From G965197715 sp965247615 (GTDB lineage Bacteria > Chloroflexota > Dehalococcoidia > Lucifugimonadales > UBA1127), in contig OZ252022.1 of assembly GCA_965247615.1 (NCBI GenBank), forward strand, positions 1,860,001-1,924,000: DNA of 64,000 bases, in the 5' to 3' direction. A model generated the notes under the pieces. It was not told the origin of the DNA. It did no database searches and saw only the letters and a program-made list of their open reading frames with translations. The translations under genes and the position numbers were made by a program. Position 1 is the stretch's first letter. Each line of letters opens with the position of its first letter. Positions 39,869-48,469 of this stretch are shown here, piece by piece.

Positions 39869-41548
39869 TCAGTTGCCCGGGTCGACGGCAACGTCCACAA
39901 GCGACGGGCCGTCTGTGACCTGGAACGCTTCGTGCAAGGCTTGGGGGAGGTCGCCGGGGCGCTCCACGCGGCGGCTGGGAATGCCCCACACAGCGGCCAT
40001 TTTGGCGAAGTCCAGCGTGGGATGGTCCAGATCCATGGCTGGGTACGAGCCGGGGCGCGGGTCCCTGCCGAGCCCCCTGAGGTAGGACTTCATGTTCACC
40101 TTGAGGATGCGGTAGCTGGCGTTGTTCAGCACAACGTAGGTCACAGGGATGCGGTAGTGGGCCGCTGTCCAGAGGGCCTGGTTGGTGTACATGCCTTCGC
40201 CCTCACCGATGAGGCCCACGACGGGCCGGTCCGGGCGGGCCAGCTTGACGCCGAGGGTTGCGGGAAGGCCGAACCCGAGGCCTCCCCCGCGCAGGCGGAA
40301 GAAGGTGCCGGGCTCGGTGCGGTCGATGGAGGCGTTGAGGGCGGGGCTGCCGGTGCTGCCGCCCTCACCGACGATGATGGCCCCGGGGGGCATGGCGCGG
40401 CCCACCTCAGCCATGACGCGATAGGGGGAGATGGGCGTGCGGTCCCACTCCTGCTGCACGCGCTCGCCGGTGACGGCGTCCTGCCGGCGCTTTTGATCGG
40501 CGACAGCGGCCCTGCGCTCCTGTGCGGCCTGACGGTCGTCGGCGGTCTGGAGCTTAGAGACGGCGGCGGCGATGTCGTCCAAGCCGTACTTGGGGTCTCC
40601 GATGAGCCCCACTTCGGGCGGATAGTTCTTCCCCACTTCCCAGGGGTTTATATCCAGGTGAATGAGGGGGACGCCGTCCGGCAGGGCACGCTCCGAGTAG
40701 AAGAGCTGGGTAAAGACGGGCATGCCGACGCAGAGGATGGCGTCGGCGTCGGCCAGGGTGCGGGCGGCGTCGTGGATGTTGACGACGGTGAAGCCGCCGA
40801 GGTACTGGGGGTGGTTGGAGGGGATGTTGACCTCGGCGCGTGCGCCGGCGTAGGCGCGCGCTCCCACCTGCTCGACGAGCCGCACGAGCTCGTCCTGGGC
40901 GCCCGAGGTGGAGACGCCATCGCCGCAGAGGACGACGGGGCTCTTGGCGCGGGCCAGGATCGCGGCCGCCCGCTCGACCGCCACGGGGTCAGGACGGGTG
41001 CGCCAGGCGCTGTAGCGGGTAGGGGTTACGGTCGCATCGATCTCCTGGTCCAGCAGGTCCTGGGGCAGGGCGATGAAGACGGGACCGGTCGGGGGCTCGG
41101 CGGCCACCTTGAAGGCGCGCGAGAGCACGAGCAGGATGTCCTCCGCGCGGCGCAGCTCGGTGCTCCACTTGGTGTACTGGCGGGCGGTCTCCACGAGGTC
41201 GCCCCACAGCAGCGGCTCCTGGGCGATGAGGCGGGTGTCCTGCTGGCCCGCCGTCACGACCAGGGGTGTGCCGCCGCGGGCGGCGTTGTAGAGCATGCCC
41301 ATAGCGTTGCCCAAGCCGGCGGCGACGTGCAGGTTGACCAACGCGGGCTTCTGGGCGGCGCGGGCGTAGCCTTCGGCCATGCCGACGGCCACGGCCTCCT
41401 GGAGGGCCAGGACGTACTCGATTTGCGGGTAGTCCTGGAGGGCCTCCATGAAGGCCAGCTCCGTTGTGCCGGGGTTCCCGAAGATGTACTGAACACCGTC
41501 TGCCACGAGCTGGTCCATGAAGGCATTTTTCGCGAGCATGCGGACCAT
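39869..41548 (-). CDS. Thiamine-diphosphate enzyme, benzoylformate decarboxylase-like
   Basis: This 559-residue protein has the three domains of 2-oxoacid decarboxylases. Near the N-terminus FGNPGTTELAFMEAL and YVLALQEAVAVGMAEGYA (activator Glu) resemble BFDC more than acetolactate synthase. LVNLHVAAGLGNAMGMLYNA and TPLVVTAGQQDTRLIAQEPL also match BFDC. The ThDP-binding C-terminal motif is VGLIGEGEGMYTNQALWTAA, then TYVVLNNASYRI. FAD-binding features of ALS are not evident. It probably decarboxylates an aromatic or branched 2-oxoacid to an aldehyde. ATG 41548 has GAGGAG upstream. The alpha/beta hydrolase lies downstream on the same strand. Confidence 0.88.
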   Translation of the reverse strand: MVRMLAKNAFMDQLVADGVQYIFGNPGTTELAFMEALQDYPQIEYVLALQEAVAVGMAEGYARAAQKPALVNLHVAAGLGNAMGMLYNAARGGTPLVVTAGQQDTRLIAQEPLLWGDLVETARQYTKWSTELRRAEDILLVLSRAFKVAAEPPTGPVFIALPQDLLDQEIDATVTPTRYSAWRTRPDPVAVERAAAILARAKSPVVLCGDGVSTSGAQDELVRLVEQVGARAYAGARAEVNIPSNHPQYLGGFTVVNIHDAARTLADADAILCVGMPVFTQLFYSERALPDGVPLIHLDINPWEVGKNYPPEVGLIGDPKYGLDDIAAAVSKLQTADDRQAAQERRAAVADQKRRQDAVTGERVQQEWDRTPISPYRVMAEVGRAMPPGAIIVGEGGSTGSPALNASIDRTEPGTFFRLRGGGLGFGLPATLGVKLARPDRPVVGLIGEGEGMYTNQALWTAAHYRIPVTYVVLNNASYRILKVNMKSYLRGLGRDPRPGSYPAMDLDHPTLDFAKMAAVWGIPSRRVERPGDLPQALHEAFQVTDGPSLVDVAVDPGN

Positions 41549-41762
41549 GCGCTCTCCTCTGTTGCACGATGAATTGAGGCCCTATCGTAGCGCACAAAGA
41601 ACAAGAGGGCAAAGGCCAGGCAGGACCCAGAGACACGGCCTCATCGAGGCTGGAGGCTTCGTGGGAGTCCGCAGCAGCCAGATATGAGTCTGGCATGATG
41701 CTTCACCCGCCTGGCAAGCGCGGCGGCTGCCGGGTGGCGGAATCGGGGCCGGCAGGGTCTCG

Positions 41763-43118
41763 TTGACAGTGGTGCAGTGGGGGAGTACGTTCCTGGAGAC
41801 CCACCCCCTCATAACATGTACGGGTGTCCACTTGGCGGAAACTCCGCAGGCAACGGCCCGGGCAACGGGCGTCACCATCCCTGGGCTGATCAAGCGCAAC
41901 ACGTTGTACCTCGCAACGGCCCAAGCGTTTGTGGGCGCTGGCTTCTCCCTGGTGCCGACGTTGGGGGCCATCATGGTGGTGCGGTTGCTGGGGTCGGCGA
42001 GCCTGGCAGGGGTCGCAACCAGCCTGCTGGGCGTCAGCCGCTTCATCGTTTCATACCCCGTCGGCAAGATCACGGACATCTACGGGCGCAAGGTGGGCGT
42101 GGTGCTGGGGCTCATAGTGGGCCTCATGGGCGCGGTGCTGCTGGCGTTTTCCGTGCTTGCGAGCTCCTTCTTGCTCTTTCTGATAGGCATCCTCATCTTC
42201 GGCATGGGCATGGGAGCGGCGCAGCAGCTCCGGGTGGCCGCGGCGGACATGTACCCGGCCAGCAGACGCGGGGAGGGGATGGCCTACGTGCTGACCGGGT
42301 CCGTTGTAGGGGTCTTCGGCGGGCCGATAATCATTGGCGGGGCCGAGGCCCTCTCGCCCAGCTTCGGGATTCCGGCCATGGGCCTGGCGTGGAGCATGGT
42401 CCCGCTGTTCATCATTCCCGCGCTGTTCCTGGTGCTGCGCGTGCATCCCGACCCCAGGGAGATCGCGTCCAACCTGGAGCGCTACTACCCAGGCCATCGG
42501 CCAGAGCGGTCGGCAGGGCCCGGCGACGACGGCGGCGTGACGATGCTGACGTTCTTGCGGCACTACCCGAAGCTCACGGCCTTCGTTGCCACCTTCGGCG
42601 TCCAGGGGAACATGTCCATGATGATGGCCATGACGAGCCTGGTGCTGTCGTACAGCGGCTACAGTCTTTCCGCCATATCGTTTTCGGTGGCCATCCACGC
42701 GATAGGCATGTTCGCCTTCTCGCTGCCGCTGGGAAAGCTCAGCGACCGGATAGGCAGGCGGCCAGTGATGCTCATAGGGGTGGCCATCGCCTCGGCGGGG
42801 GCCGTCCTCACGCCCATCACCACGCTCTACTGGGCGATCACGGCGGGTACGTTCCTGGTGGGTCTCGGGTGGTCGTTCGTGTTCATATCGGCTTCCGCGC
42901 TGATCGCCGACACGAGCCGCGCACACGAACGGGGCCGGGCCATTGGCACCAACGACACCTTCACCAGCGCGTCGTCGATAGCGATGCCGCTGGTGGGGGG
43001 TGTGGTGGTGGAGTTTCTGGGATTGCCCGCGGTGGGGATAGTGGGCCTGTCCATGATGGTCGTTCCAACGCTGCTGCTGCTACGGCTGCGGGAGACCAGC
43101 CCCGGGAGGTACAAGTAG
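41763..43118 (+). CDS. MFS transporter
   Basis: The protein has up to 451 residues and about twelve membrane spans; hydrophobic sequence starts at IKRNTLYLATAQAFVGAGFS. The motif A loop is VGKITDIYGRKVGVVLGLIV, repeated in the second half as LGKLSDRIGRRPVMLIGVAI. The start is uncertain: TTG 41763 lies in TTGACA, which with TACGTT 17 bases later could be the promoter itself. TTG 41832 (MAETPQATARATG) is then a better start. Divergent from the ThDP gene. Substrate unknown; an aromatic acid or sugar acid would fit the region. Confidence 0.85.
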   Translation: MTVVQWGSTFLETHPLITCTGVHLAETPQATARATGVTIPGLIKRNTLYLATAQAFVGAGFSLVPTLGAIMVVRLLGSASLAGVATSLLGVSRFIVSYPVGKITDIYGRKVGVVLGLIVGLMGAVLLAFSVLASSFLLFLIGILIFGMGMGAAQQLRVAAADMYPASRRGEGMAYVLTGSVVGVFGGPIIIGGAEALSPSFGIPAMGLAWSMVPLFIIPALFLVLRVHPDPREIASNLERYYPGHRPERSAGPGDDGGVTMLTFLRHYPKLTAFVATFGVQGNMSMMMAMTSLVLSYSGYSLSAISFSVAIHAIGMFAFSLPLGKLSDRIGRRPVMLIGVAIASAGAVLTPITTLYWAITAGTFLVGLGWSFVFISASALIADTSRAHERGRAIGTNDTFTSASSIAMPLVGGVVVEFLGLPAVGIVGLSMMVVPTLLLLRLRETSPGRYK

Positions 43119-43497
43119 GGCGCCGCTGCCTCCAATCGGGGGGTGCGAGGGGGAACCCCGGGTTGAAAGAGGCCGCCCGACGTAGACGAGGCCGGGGTCA
43201 GTCGCCGTTTCTTTCACGACGCGAGCAGCCGATCCACGCCCCGTCCCGTATTGGCAGCGCCTCTGATTCGCCGCATGGGGCGAAGCCCACTTGGCGTAGC
43301 CACGGGGGACATGGTCGGGCGCCTGATGGCCCGCGGAACGCTCTTGACGCTGCTCCGGCGTCCCGCTGACGGCGAGCGCGAGCTTCAGGGCGACGAGGCG
43401 CTCTCCGGCCCGATGTCTGCTGTCTTCGGCGATCGTGGTTGCGAATGGACGGCGCGCGGGCCGTATGATAGACAGCAGACCCTGCCAAGGAACACGG
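43119..43497. other. 379-base gap between two MFS genes
   Basis: Several frames cross it on both strands (for example 43198-43854 minus) but all are Arg/Pro/Ala-rich, overlap the downstream MFS gene and match nothing known. No promoter or terminator was identified. Confidence 0.4.
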
Positions 43498-44745
43498 ATG
43501 CTCAGTCCCTTTCGTGCGGCCATAACGTGGACATCCCGCCTGACGACCTTCGATGCCCTGGCCCAGCCCGCGTACCGGCGCCTCTGGTCCGGGGCCTGGC
43601 TCTGGTACACCTGCCGGTGGATGGAGATGGTGGTCCTCTCCTGGCTGGTGCTGCAGCTCACGAACTCGCCCTTCATGGTGTCCATGGTGGGGGTGAGCCG
43701 GATGCTTCCCATGCTGCTGCTTGGCCTTGTGGCGGGGAGCCTTGCGGACCGGTTTCCGAGGACGCGGGTGATGCTGGCTGCGCAGGCCATCAACCTTGTG
43801 TCCACGACCACGATGATGGCGCTCATCGTCACGGGGCGGATCGAGGCCTGGCACGCCTTTGTAGCCATCTTCATCACGGGCACGGGGTTCACGCTGGACT
43901 TCTCTGCGCGGCGTTCCTTCTACGCGGAGATCTTCCCCGTCTCGGGGCTGTCAAACGCCATATCCCTGGACACCGTGGCCATGATGGGGAGCAGCCTCAT
44001 CGGCCCGCTGGTCGGCGGGGCGCTCATCTCCTTTGCCGGCTACAAGGGCACGTATGCGATCCTGGTTGTCATGTTCTTGACGGCAATCCTGCTGCTGTTC
44101 ACGGTGCAGCGACCGGGCCCGCAGCGCTCCAAGCGGACCACGGGGGGCGTGGCGACGCAGGTCTTGGAAGCGGTGCGGGCCATCCGGGGGAACCGGGGGC
44201 TCAAGGCCACGCTTCTGGTGACGATCTGCTTCAACTTCTTTGGGTCGCCCTACTTCCAGATGGTCCCCGTGATTGCCCGCGACGTGCTGGGGGTGGGGTC
44301 GGTGCGCTATGGGCTCCTGGGCGCGGCAACGGGTCTTGGGGCACTGACGGGGGCGCTGCTCATCGCCTCGTGGCGGGTCCGGCGGCAGGGCATGGTGTAC
44401 ACGCTGGGTGCGGCGCTCATGCTGGGAGCCGTCGTGCTGTTCGCGGTCTCGCCGACGTACCTCGTGTCCCTGGGGCTTCTCCTGGCCGTTGGCATGGGGC
44501 TATCCGGCTTCGCCACTATGCAGTCGGCCCTGGCGATGCAGGCGGTGGCGCCGGAACTGCGGGGGCGGGCGCTGGGGGCCATCTCCCTGGGCATCGGCGC
44601 AGGGCCCCTGGGCATGCTGCTGTTGGGGAACCTGGCGGAGGTGGTGGGAGCGCCGATAGCACTGGCAGCCTTCGCCGGGATCGGGTGCCTGCTGGTGCTC
44701 GTGCTGTACTGGCGGTTGCCGGAGCTGCGGGCGCGGAGGGAGTAG
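43498..44745 (+). CDS. MFS transporter (enterobactin-exporter/DUF-type 'MFS_3' branch)
   Basis: The protein has 415 residues from ATG 43498. FDALAQPAYRRLWSGAWLWY and WLVLQLTNSPFMVSMVG form the typical N-terminus of EntS/MefA-like exporters (PF05977). The motif A equivalent is AGSLADRFPRTRVMLAAQA. QSALAMQAVAPELRGRALGA and SLGIGAGPLGMLLLGNLAEV are the corresponding second-half features of this branch, which is mostly efflux. It is tail-to-tail with the next MFS gene (12 bases). Confidence 0.87.
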   Translation: MLSPFRAAITWTSRLTTFDALAQPAYRRLWSGAWLWYTCRWMEMVVLSWLVLQLTNSPFMVSMVGVSRMLPMLLLGLVAGSLADRFPRTRVMLAAQAINLVSTTTMMALIVTGRIEAWHAFVAIFITGTGFTLDFSARRSFYAEIFPVSGLSNAISLDTVAMMGSSLIGPLVGGALISFAGYKGTYAILVVMFLTAILLLFTVQRPGPQRSKRTTGGVATQVLEAVRAIRGNRGLKATLLVTICFNFFGSPYFQMVPVIARDVLGVGSVRYGLLGAATGLGALTGALLIASWRVRRQGMVYTLGAALMLGAVVLFAVSPTYLVSLGLLLAVGMGLSGFATMQSALAMQAVAPELRGRALGAISLGIGAGPLGMLLLGNLAEVVGAPIALAAFAGIGCLLVLVLYWRLPELRARRE

Positions 44746-44757
44746 CTGCGGCCAGCC

Positions 44758-46140
44758 TCACCGAGCCGGGGCCGCAGCTTTGGGCGCGGTCTGCGGTCCG
44801 CTCTGCGGCGGGGGCACAGCCAGAAGTACTGAGGCGGAGAGAGCTGCCAGAACGACGACGTACCCCACCAGGATGGCGGTATAGCTGCCCGTGGTGTCGA
44901 AGACCAGAGTCGCCGCAATGGGGCCGATGGCGTTGGCGACCATGACGATGGGGGTGACGACGCCGCGGATGGCGCCAAGGGACGCGGGCCCGAAGTAGTC
45001 CGCCAGCATGAGGTTTTGGAGGAACATGGTGGAGGCGAAGGACCAGCCATTCACCGCGGCGAAAGCCAGGCCCAACCCGAGTCCTCCCGCCTGGGTGAGC
45101 ACGACCACTCCGATGCACTGCACCAGGTAGAACAGCGCCGCTATGTAGCGCAGGGTGAAGCGCTCTGAGAGGAAGCCAGTCGTAAGGGTGGAGGGCACGC
45201 CGACGAGGGACCAGGTGCCCACGACGGCTATGGCTTGGGCCGCGAGGAGGCCCCGGTCTGTGAGAAGGGGCACCATGTTGAAGGTGATGCCGGTGTTGGT
45301 CAGGGTGGTGAGCGACAGGGCGGCGATGATGATGTAGAAGCTCCGGTTGCGGAGGGCCTGGCGCAGGGTAAAGGATAGCTCCGGGCTGCGCTGCCGGGCG
45401 CCCGGGGAAACAGCGCTGTCTGCAGGCTGCCCGGTGGGTGAAGGGTCGCCGTCTGGATTGAGACCCATGTCCCGGGGCTCGCGGCGCAGCCACAGGAGGA
45501 TGGGAATGAGGGTCAGGGCCCAGGCATAGAACCCCAGGGCCACCGTCGCCATGCGCCAGCCTGACCAGGAGACAATGGCCTGGGTGAAAACGGGGACCAG
45601 GGCGCCCCCGAGGCGCCGTCCCATATTCGGCACGGCCATGGCACGTCCCCGCTGTCGTCGGAACCACTTGGCGATGACGACCTGGGTCGCGAGGTTGAAG
45701 TCGCCCTGGAGCAACAATCGTCCGGTGATTATGACGGCGTAGTACTGCCAGAGTTGGGTCATGGAGCCCATGGCAACGTGAGCGGCGCCGACGATGAGGA
45801 AGCCGCCGAAGAGGACCCAGCGCGCGCCGAAGCGGTCGATGATGGCGCCTATGAGGGGAGCAGACAGGCCGCCCAGCATGGTGCCGACGCCCACGGCGCC
45901 CGCGAGGGTAGTCCGGCTCCACCCGAAATCATCCGAGAGCGGTTTGACGAATACGCCGAGGGTGGGATTGATCTGAACCGTGGAGCCCAGGGCAACCACG
46001 GCCATGATGCCGACGATGACCCAGCCATAGTAGAGCCGGGGCCGTTGGGGGTCGCGGTGGTGGGGAGTGGCCGCTTGCGTCGTCGACTCCTGGAAGGCGC
46101 TTAGCTGAATGTGTTGGGTGGATTCGCCGCAGGCCAGCAT
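44758..46140 (-). CDS. MFS transporter (monocarboxylate/oxalate-formate-like)
   Basis: The 460-residue protein starts MLACGESTQHIQLSAFQEST. The N-terminal domain begins PRLYYGWVIVGIMAVVALGS, a common opening of the monocarboxylate/oxalate:formate antiporter group ('YYGWWIV'). Then FVKPLSDDFGWSRTTLAGAV and LIGAIIDRFGARWVLFGGFL (motif A) follow. A hydrophilic central loop (RREPRDMGLNPDGDPSPTGQ) separates the halves. Such carriers move short carboxylates. It is divergent from the aldo/keto reductase, suggesting it may supply the adjoining hydroxy-acid genes. Confidence 0.88.
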   Translation of the reverse strand: MLACGESTQHIQLSAFQESTTQAATPHHRDPQRPRLYYGWVIVGIMAVVALGSTVQINPTLGVFVKPLSDDFGWSRTTLAGAVGVGTMLGGLSAPLIGAIIDRFGARWVLFGGFLIVGAAHVAMGSMTQLWQYYAVIITGRLLLQGDFNLATQVVIAKWFRRQRGRAMAVPNMGRRLGGALVPVFTQAIVSWSGWRMATVALGFYAWALTLIPILLWLRREPRDMGLNPDGDPSPTGQPADSAVSPGARQRSPELSFTLRQALRNRSFYIIIAALSLTTLTNTGITFNMVPLLTDRGLLAAQAIAVVGTWSLVGVPSTLTTGFLSERFTLRYIAALFYLVQCIGVVVLTQAGGLGLGLAFAAVNGWSFASTMFLQNLMLADYFGPASLGAIRGVVTPIVMVANAIGPIAATLVFDTTGSYTAILVGYVVVLAALSASVLLAVPPPQSGPQTAPKAAAPAR

Positions 46141-46264
46141 ACCCCACCGGCGTCGACTTTGGTATACCCGGCGCTAGACCAGACCCGCGAGGCTGCGTAC
46201 AATCCTCGCATTGGGGGTGGGCGCCCGGGAATGGGGCCGGCGACATCGCAGGGAGAGATCACGG

Positions 46265-47212
46265 ATGGACCCGGAGACACAGCGGGGGGCCCCATCGGGG
46301 AGCGGCGAGTCCACGGGGCTTGGTCCCTTGGGCGTGGGCACGTGGGCTTGGGGCGACCGGATACTGTGGCGGTATGGGCACGACTACTCCAAGGCCGAGG
46401 TGCAGGGGGCCTTCGAGGCCAGTGTCGAAGAGGGTCTGCGCCTGTTCGACACGGCAGAGGTGTACGGATTGGGACGCTCCGAGCGGTTCTTGGGCCAGTT
46501 CCCGCACGGGCAGCACCCGCCCATCTTCATCGCCACCAAGTTCTTCCCCTATCCCTGGCGGTGGCGGCGAGGGGACCTGCTCGCGGCGCTGCGCGGGAGC
46601 CTGCAGCGTCTGGGGGTGGGCCGCGTGGACCTGTACCAGGTGCACTTCCCATTCCCGCCAGTGTCGATAGAGACGTGGATGGACGGGCTGGCCGACGCAG
46701 TGGAGGCTGGGTTGACCCGCGCCGTGGGCGTCTCCAACTACAGCACCGGGCAGATGCGCCGCGCTCACTCCGCGCTGGCCCGCAGGGGCGTGGCGCTGGC
46801 CTCCAACCAGGTCTCATACCATCTGCTGGACCGGAAGCCGGAGCGGACGGGGCTCCTGGAAGCCTGCGATGAGCTTGGAGTGACGCTCATCGCGCATACG
46901 CCGCTGGCCCGGGGCCTCTTGACGGGCAAGTACACGCCGTCCAACCGCCCTTCCGGGCTGCGGCGCCTGCGATTCAGCGTTGGGCTTCTGCAGCGCATTC
47001 AACCCCTGGTTGGCCTGCTCCGGGAGGTCGGCGAGAGCCACGGGGGCAAGAGTCCCGCCCAAGTGGCCATCAACTGGATCATCTGCAAGGGAGCGGTGCC
47101 CATTCCCGGCGCCAAGAACGCCCACCAGGCCAGGGAGAACGCCGGAGCCACGGGCTGGCGGCTGGAAGAGAGCGCCGTCCGTGCCCTGGACGCCGCCAGT
47201 GAGGGTCGCTAG
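46265..47212 (+). CDS. Aldo/keto reductase
   Basis: The protein has 315 residues from ATG 46265. It is an NADPH-dependent (alpha/beta)8 carbonyl reductase. LFDTAEVYGLGRSERFLGQF carries the catalytic Asp and Tyr. FIATKFFPYPWRWRRGD carries the Lys, and VDLYQVHFPF the His position. VGVSNYSTGQMRRAHSAL and LIAHTPLARGLLTGKY follow, with NADPH binding at PIPGAKNAHQARENAGA. The tetrad appears intact. The stop codon lies within a family B repeat (GAGGGTCGCTAG), so the repeat has supplied the end of the gene. It heads the run of genes to 50053. Confidence 0.9.
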   Translation: MDPETQRGAPSGSGESTGLGPLGVGTWAWGDRILWRYGHDYSKAEVQGAFEASVEEGLRLFDTAEVYGLGRSERFLGQFPHGQHPPIFIATKFFPYPWRWRRGDLLAALRGSLQRLGVGRVDLYQVHFPFPPVSIETWMDGLADAVEAGLTRAVGVSNYSTGQMRRAHSALARRGVALASNQVSYHLLDRKPERTGLLEACDELGVTLIAHTPLARGLLTGKYTPSNRPSGLRRLRFSVGLLQRIQPLVGLLREVGESHGGKSPAQVAINWIICKGAVPIPGAKNAHQARENAGATGWRLEESAVRALDAASEGR

Positions 47213-47240
47213 CGCGACGGCTTTGTGGGGAATGGTGGTG
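47203..47240 (+). repeat. Dispersed repeat family B, copy 5, overlapping a gene end
   Basis: GGTCGCTAGCGCGACGGC begins at 47204 and includes the aldo/keto reductase stop TAG (47210-47212). GTCGCTAGCGCGAC keeps the GTCGC/GCGAC pairing. Confidence 0.65.
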
Positions 47241-47346
47241 CGGGAGCGGGTTGCTTCGGCTGCGGGAAGCCCCTCGCGGTGGGCTTGGAGTGTGGCCGGG
47301 GACGTGCGGGGGCGGATTGCTTTGGAGGATGCACGGGAGGGCCAGG

Positions 47347-48435
47347 ATGAAGATTCGTGAGTTCGAGACGCGGCTTGTGAGCCCGCCCCGGGAGCGGAGC
47401 GCCCCCGGCGGCGCACCGGAGACGATGGTTCCCAACTTCGTCACGCTGAAGCTGCGCACCGACGAGGGCGTCGAGGGGATCGGCTACGCCGGATTCGGCA
47501 GCGCGATCATGCGGCACGCCCTCAAAGCTGCGGTGGACGCCCTGGCGGAGCAGGTCATAGGCCGCGACGCCATGGCGGTGGAAGCCATCGCCAGCAGGCT
47601 GTTCGCCGTGGCCGGCGGCGGAGCACCGGCGGGGCTGGTCACGCGCGCCATCTCCGCCATCGACGTGGCGCTGTGGGACATCAAGGGCAAGGCGTTGGGG
47701 CAGCCGGTATACAAGCTGCTGGGCGGGTTCCGCGACCGGGCGCCCACGTACGCCAGCGGGCACCTCTGGCGCACGTACGACCTCGAGGCGCTGGCGGAGA
47801 CGGCCCCGCAACTGGTGCAGCAAGGCTTCCGCGCGATGAAGTTCCGCATGGGCGCCGAGGACAGCCCCGCGAAGGAGATCGCCCGGTTGCGGGTGCTGCG
47901 GGAGTCGGTGGGGGACGGTGTGGACCTAATGGTGGACATCAACCAGGGGTGGAACGTGAACCAGGCTATCGCCATTGGGCGGGAGATGCGGCAGTATGGA
48001 CTCTTCTGGCTGGAGGACCCCACGCATCACCAGGACTACGAGGGTCTGGCGCGCATCGCGGACGCCCTGGACACGCCCATCGCCGCGGGAGAGTACCACT
48101 ACGGCGTGGCCCCGTTCCGCCACATGCTGGAGCGGCGCTCCATCGACATTGTCATGGTAGACCTGCTGCGTGTGGGCGGACTGACGCAGTGGATGAAGGT
48201 GGCCCACATGGCGGAGGCCTTCAACCTACCGGTGGTGAGTCACCTGGCGCCGGAGGTGCTCGCACACGCCGTGGCAGCCGTGCCCAACGGGCTGACCGTG
48301 GAGTACATGCCGTGGAGCTTCCCGTTGTTCCGGGAGGTCCCAAGAGTGGAGGACGGTCAGATTGTGCTGCCTCAGGCGCCGGGGCTGGGCCTGGAGTTCG
48401 ACGAAGAGGCCCTGGATGCCTTCGCGGTGGAGTAG
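47347..48435 (+). CDS. Mandelate racemase / muconate lactonizing enzyme family (enolase superfamily)
   Basis: The protein has 362 residues from ATG 47347 (GGCCAGG upstream). The capping domain is MKIREFETRLVSPPRERSAP. In the barrel MKFRMGAED gives the second-strand base as K-x-R rather than K-x-K. The metal ligands are in LMVDINQGWN, FWLEDPTHH and PIAAGEYHYG. The His-Asp dyad of the mandelate racemase group is present as MVDLLRVGGLTQ and VVSHLAPEV. The final Glu strand is VEYMPW. This supports acid-sugar dehydratase or racemase chemistry rather than muconate cycloisomerase. It is followed by a tartrate/malate-type dehydrogenase, consistent with hydroxy-acid catabolism. Substrate unassigned. 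Confidence 0.9.
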   Translation: MKIREFETRLVSPPRERSAPGGAPETMVPNFVTLKLRTDEGVEGIGYAGFGSAIMRHALKAAVDALAEQVIGRDAMAVEAIASRLFAVAGGGAPAGLVTRAISAIDVALWDIKGKALGQPVYKLLGGFRDRAPTYASGHLWRTYDLEALAETAPQLVQQGFRAMKFRMGAEDSPAKEIARLRVLRESVGDGVDLMVDINQGWNVNQAIAIGREMRQYGLFWLEDPTHHQDYEGLARIADALDTPIAAGEYHYGVAPFRHMLERRSIDIVMVDLLRVGGLTQWMKVAHMAEAFNLPVVSHLAPEVLAHAVAAVPNGLTVEYMPWSFPLFREVPRVEDGQIVLPQAPGLGLEFDEEALDAFAVE

Positions 48436-48469
48436 CCGGCACAGCAGCTAGCGAGGAGACAGGAGACCT

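Noticed and set aside
39869..41548. Acetolactate synthase large subunit (IlvB)
   Set aside because: N-terminal and middle motifs match benzoylformate decarboxylase better, and no small subunit or ilvC is adjacent.
43198..43854. Minus-strand frame between the two MFS genes
   Set aside because: Arg/Pro/Ala-rich, mostly antisense to the MFS gene at 43498, no ribosome site.
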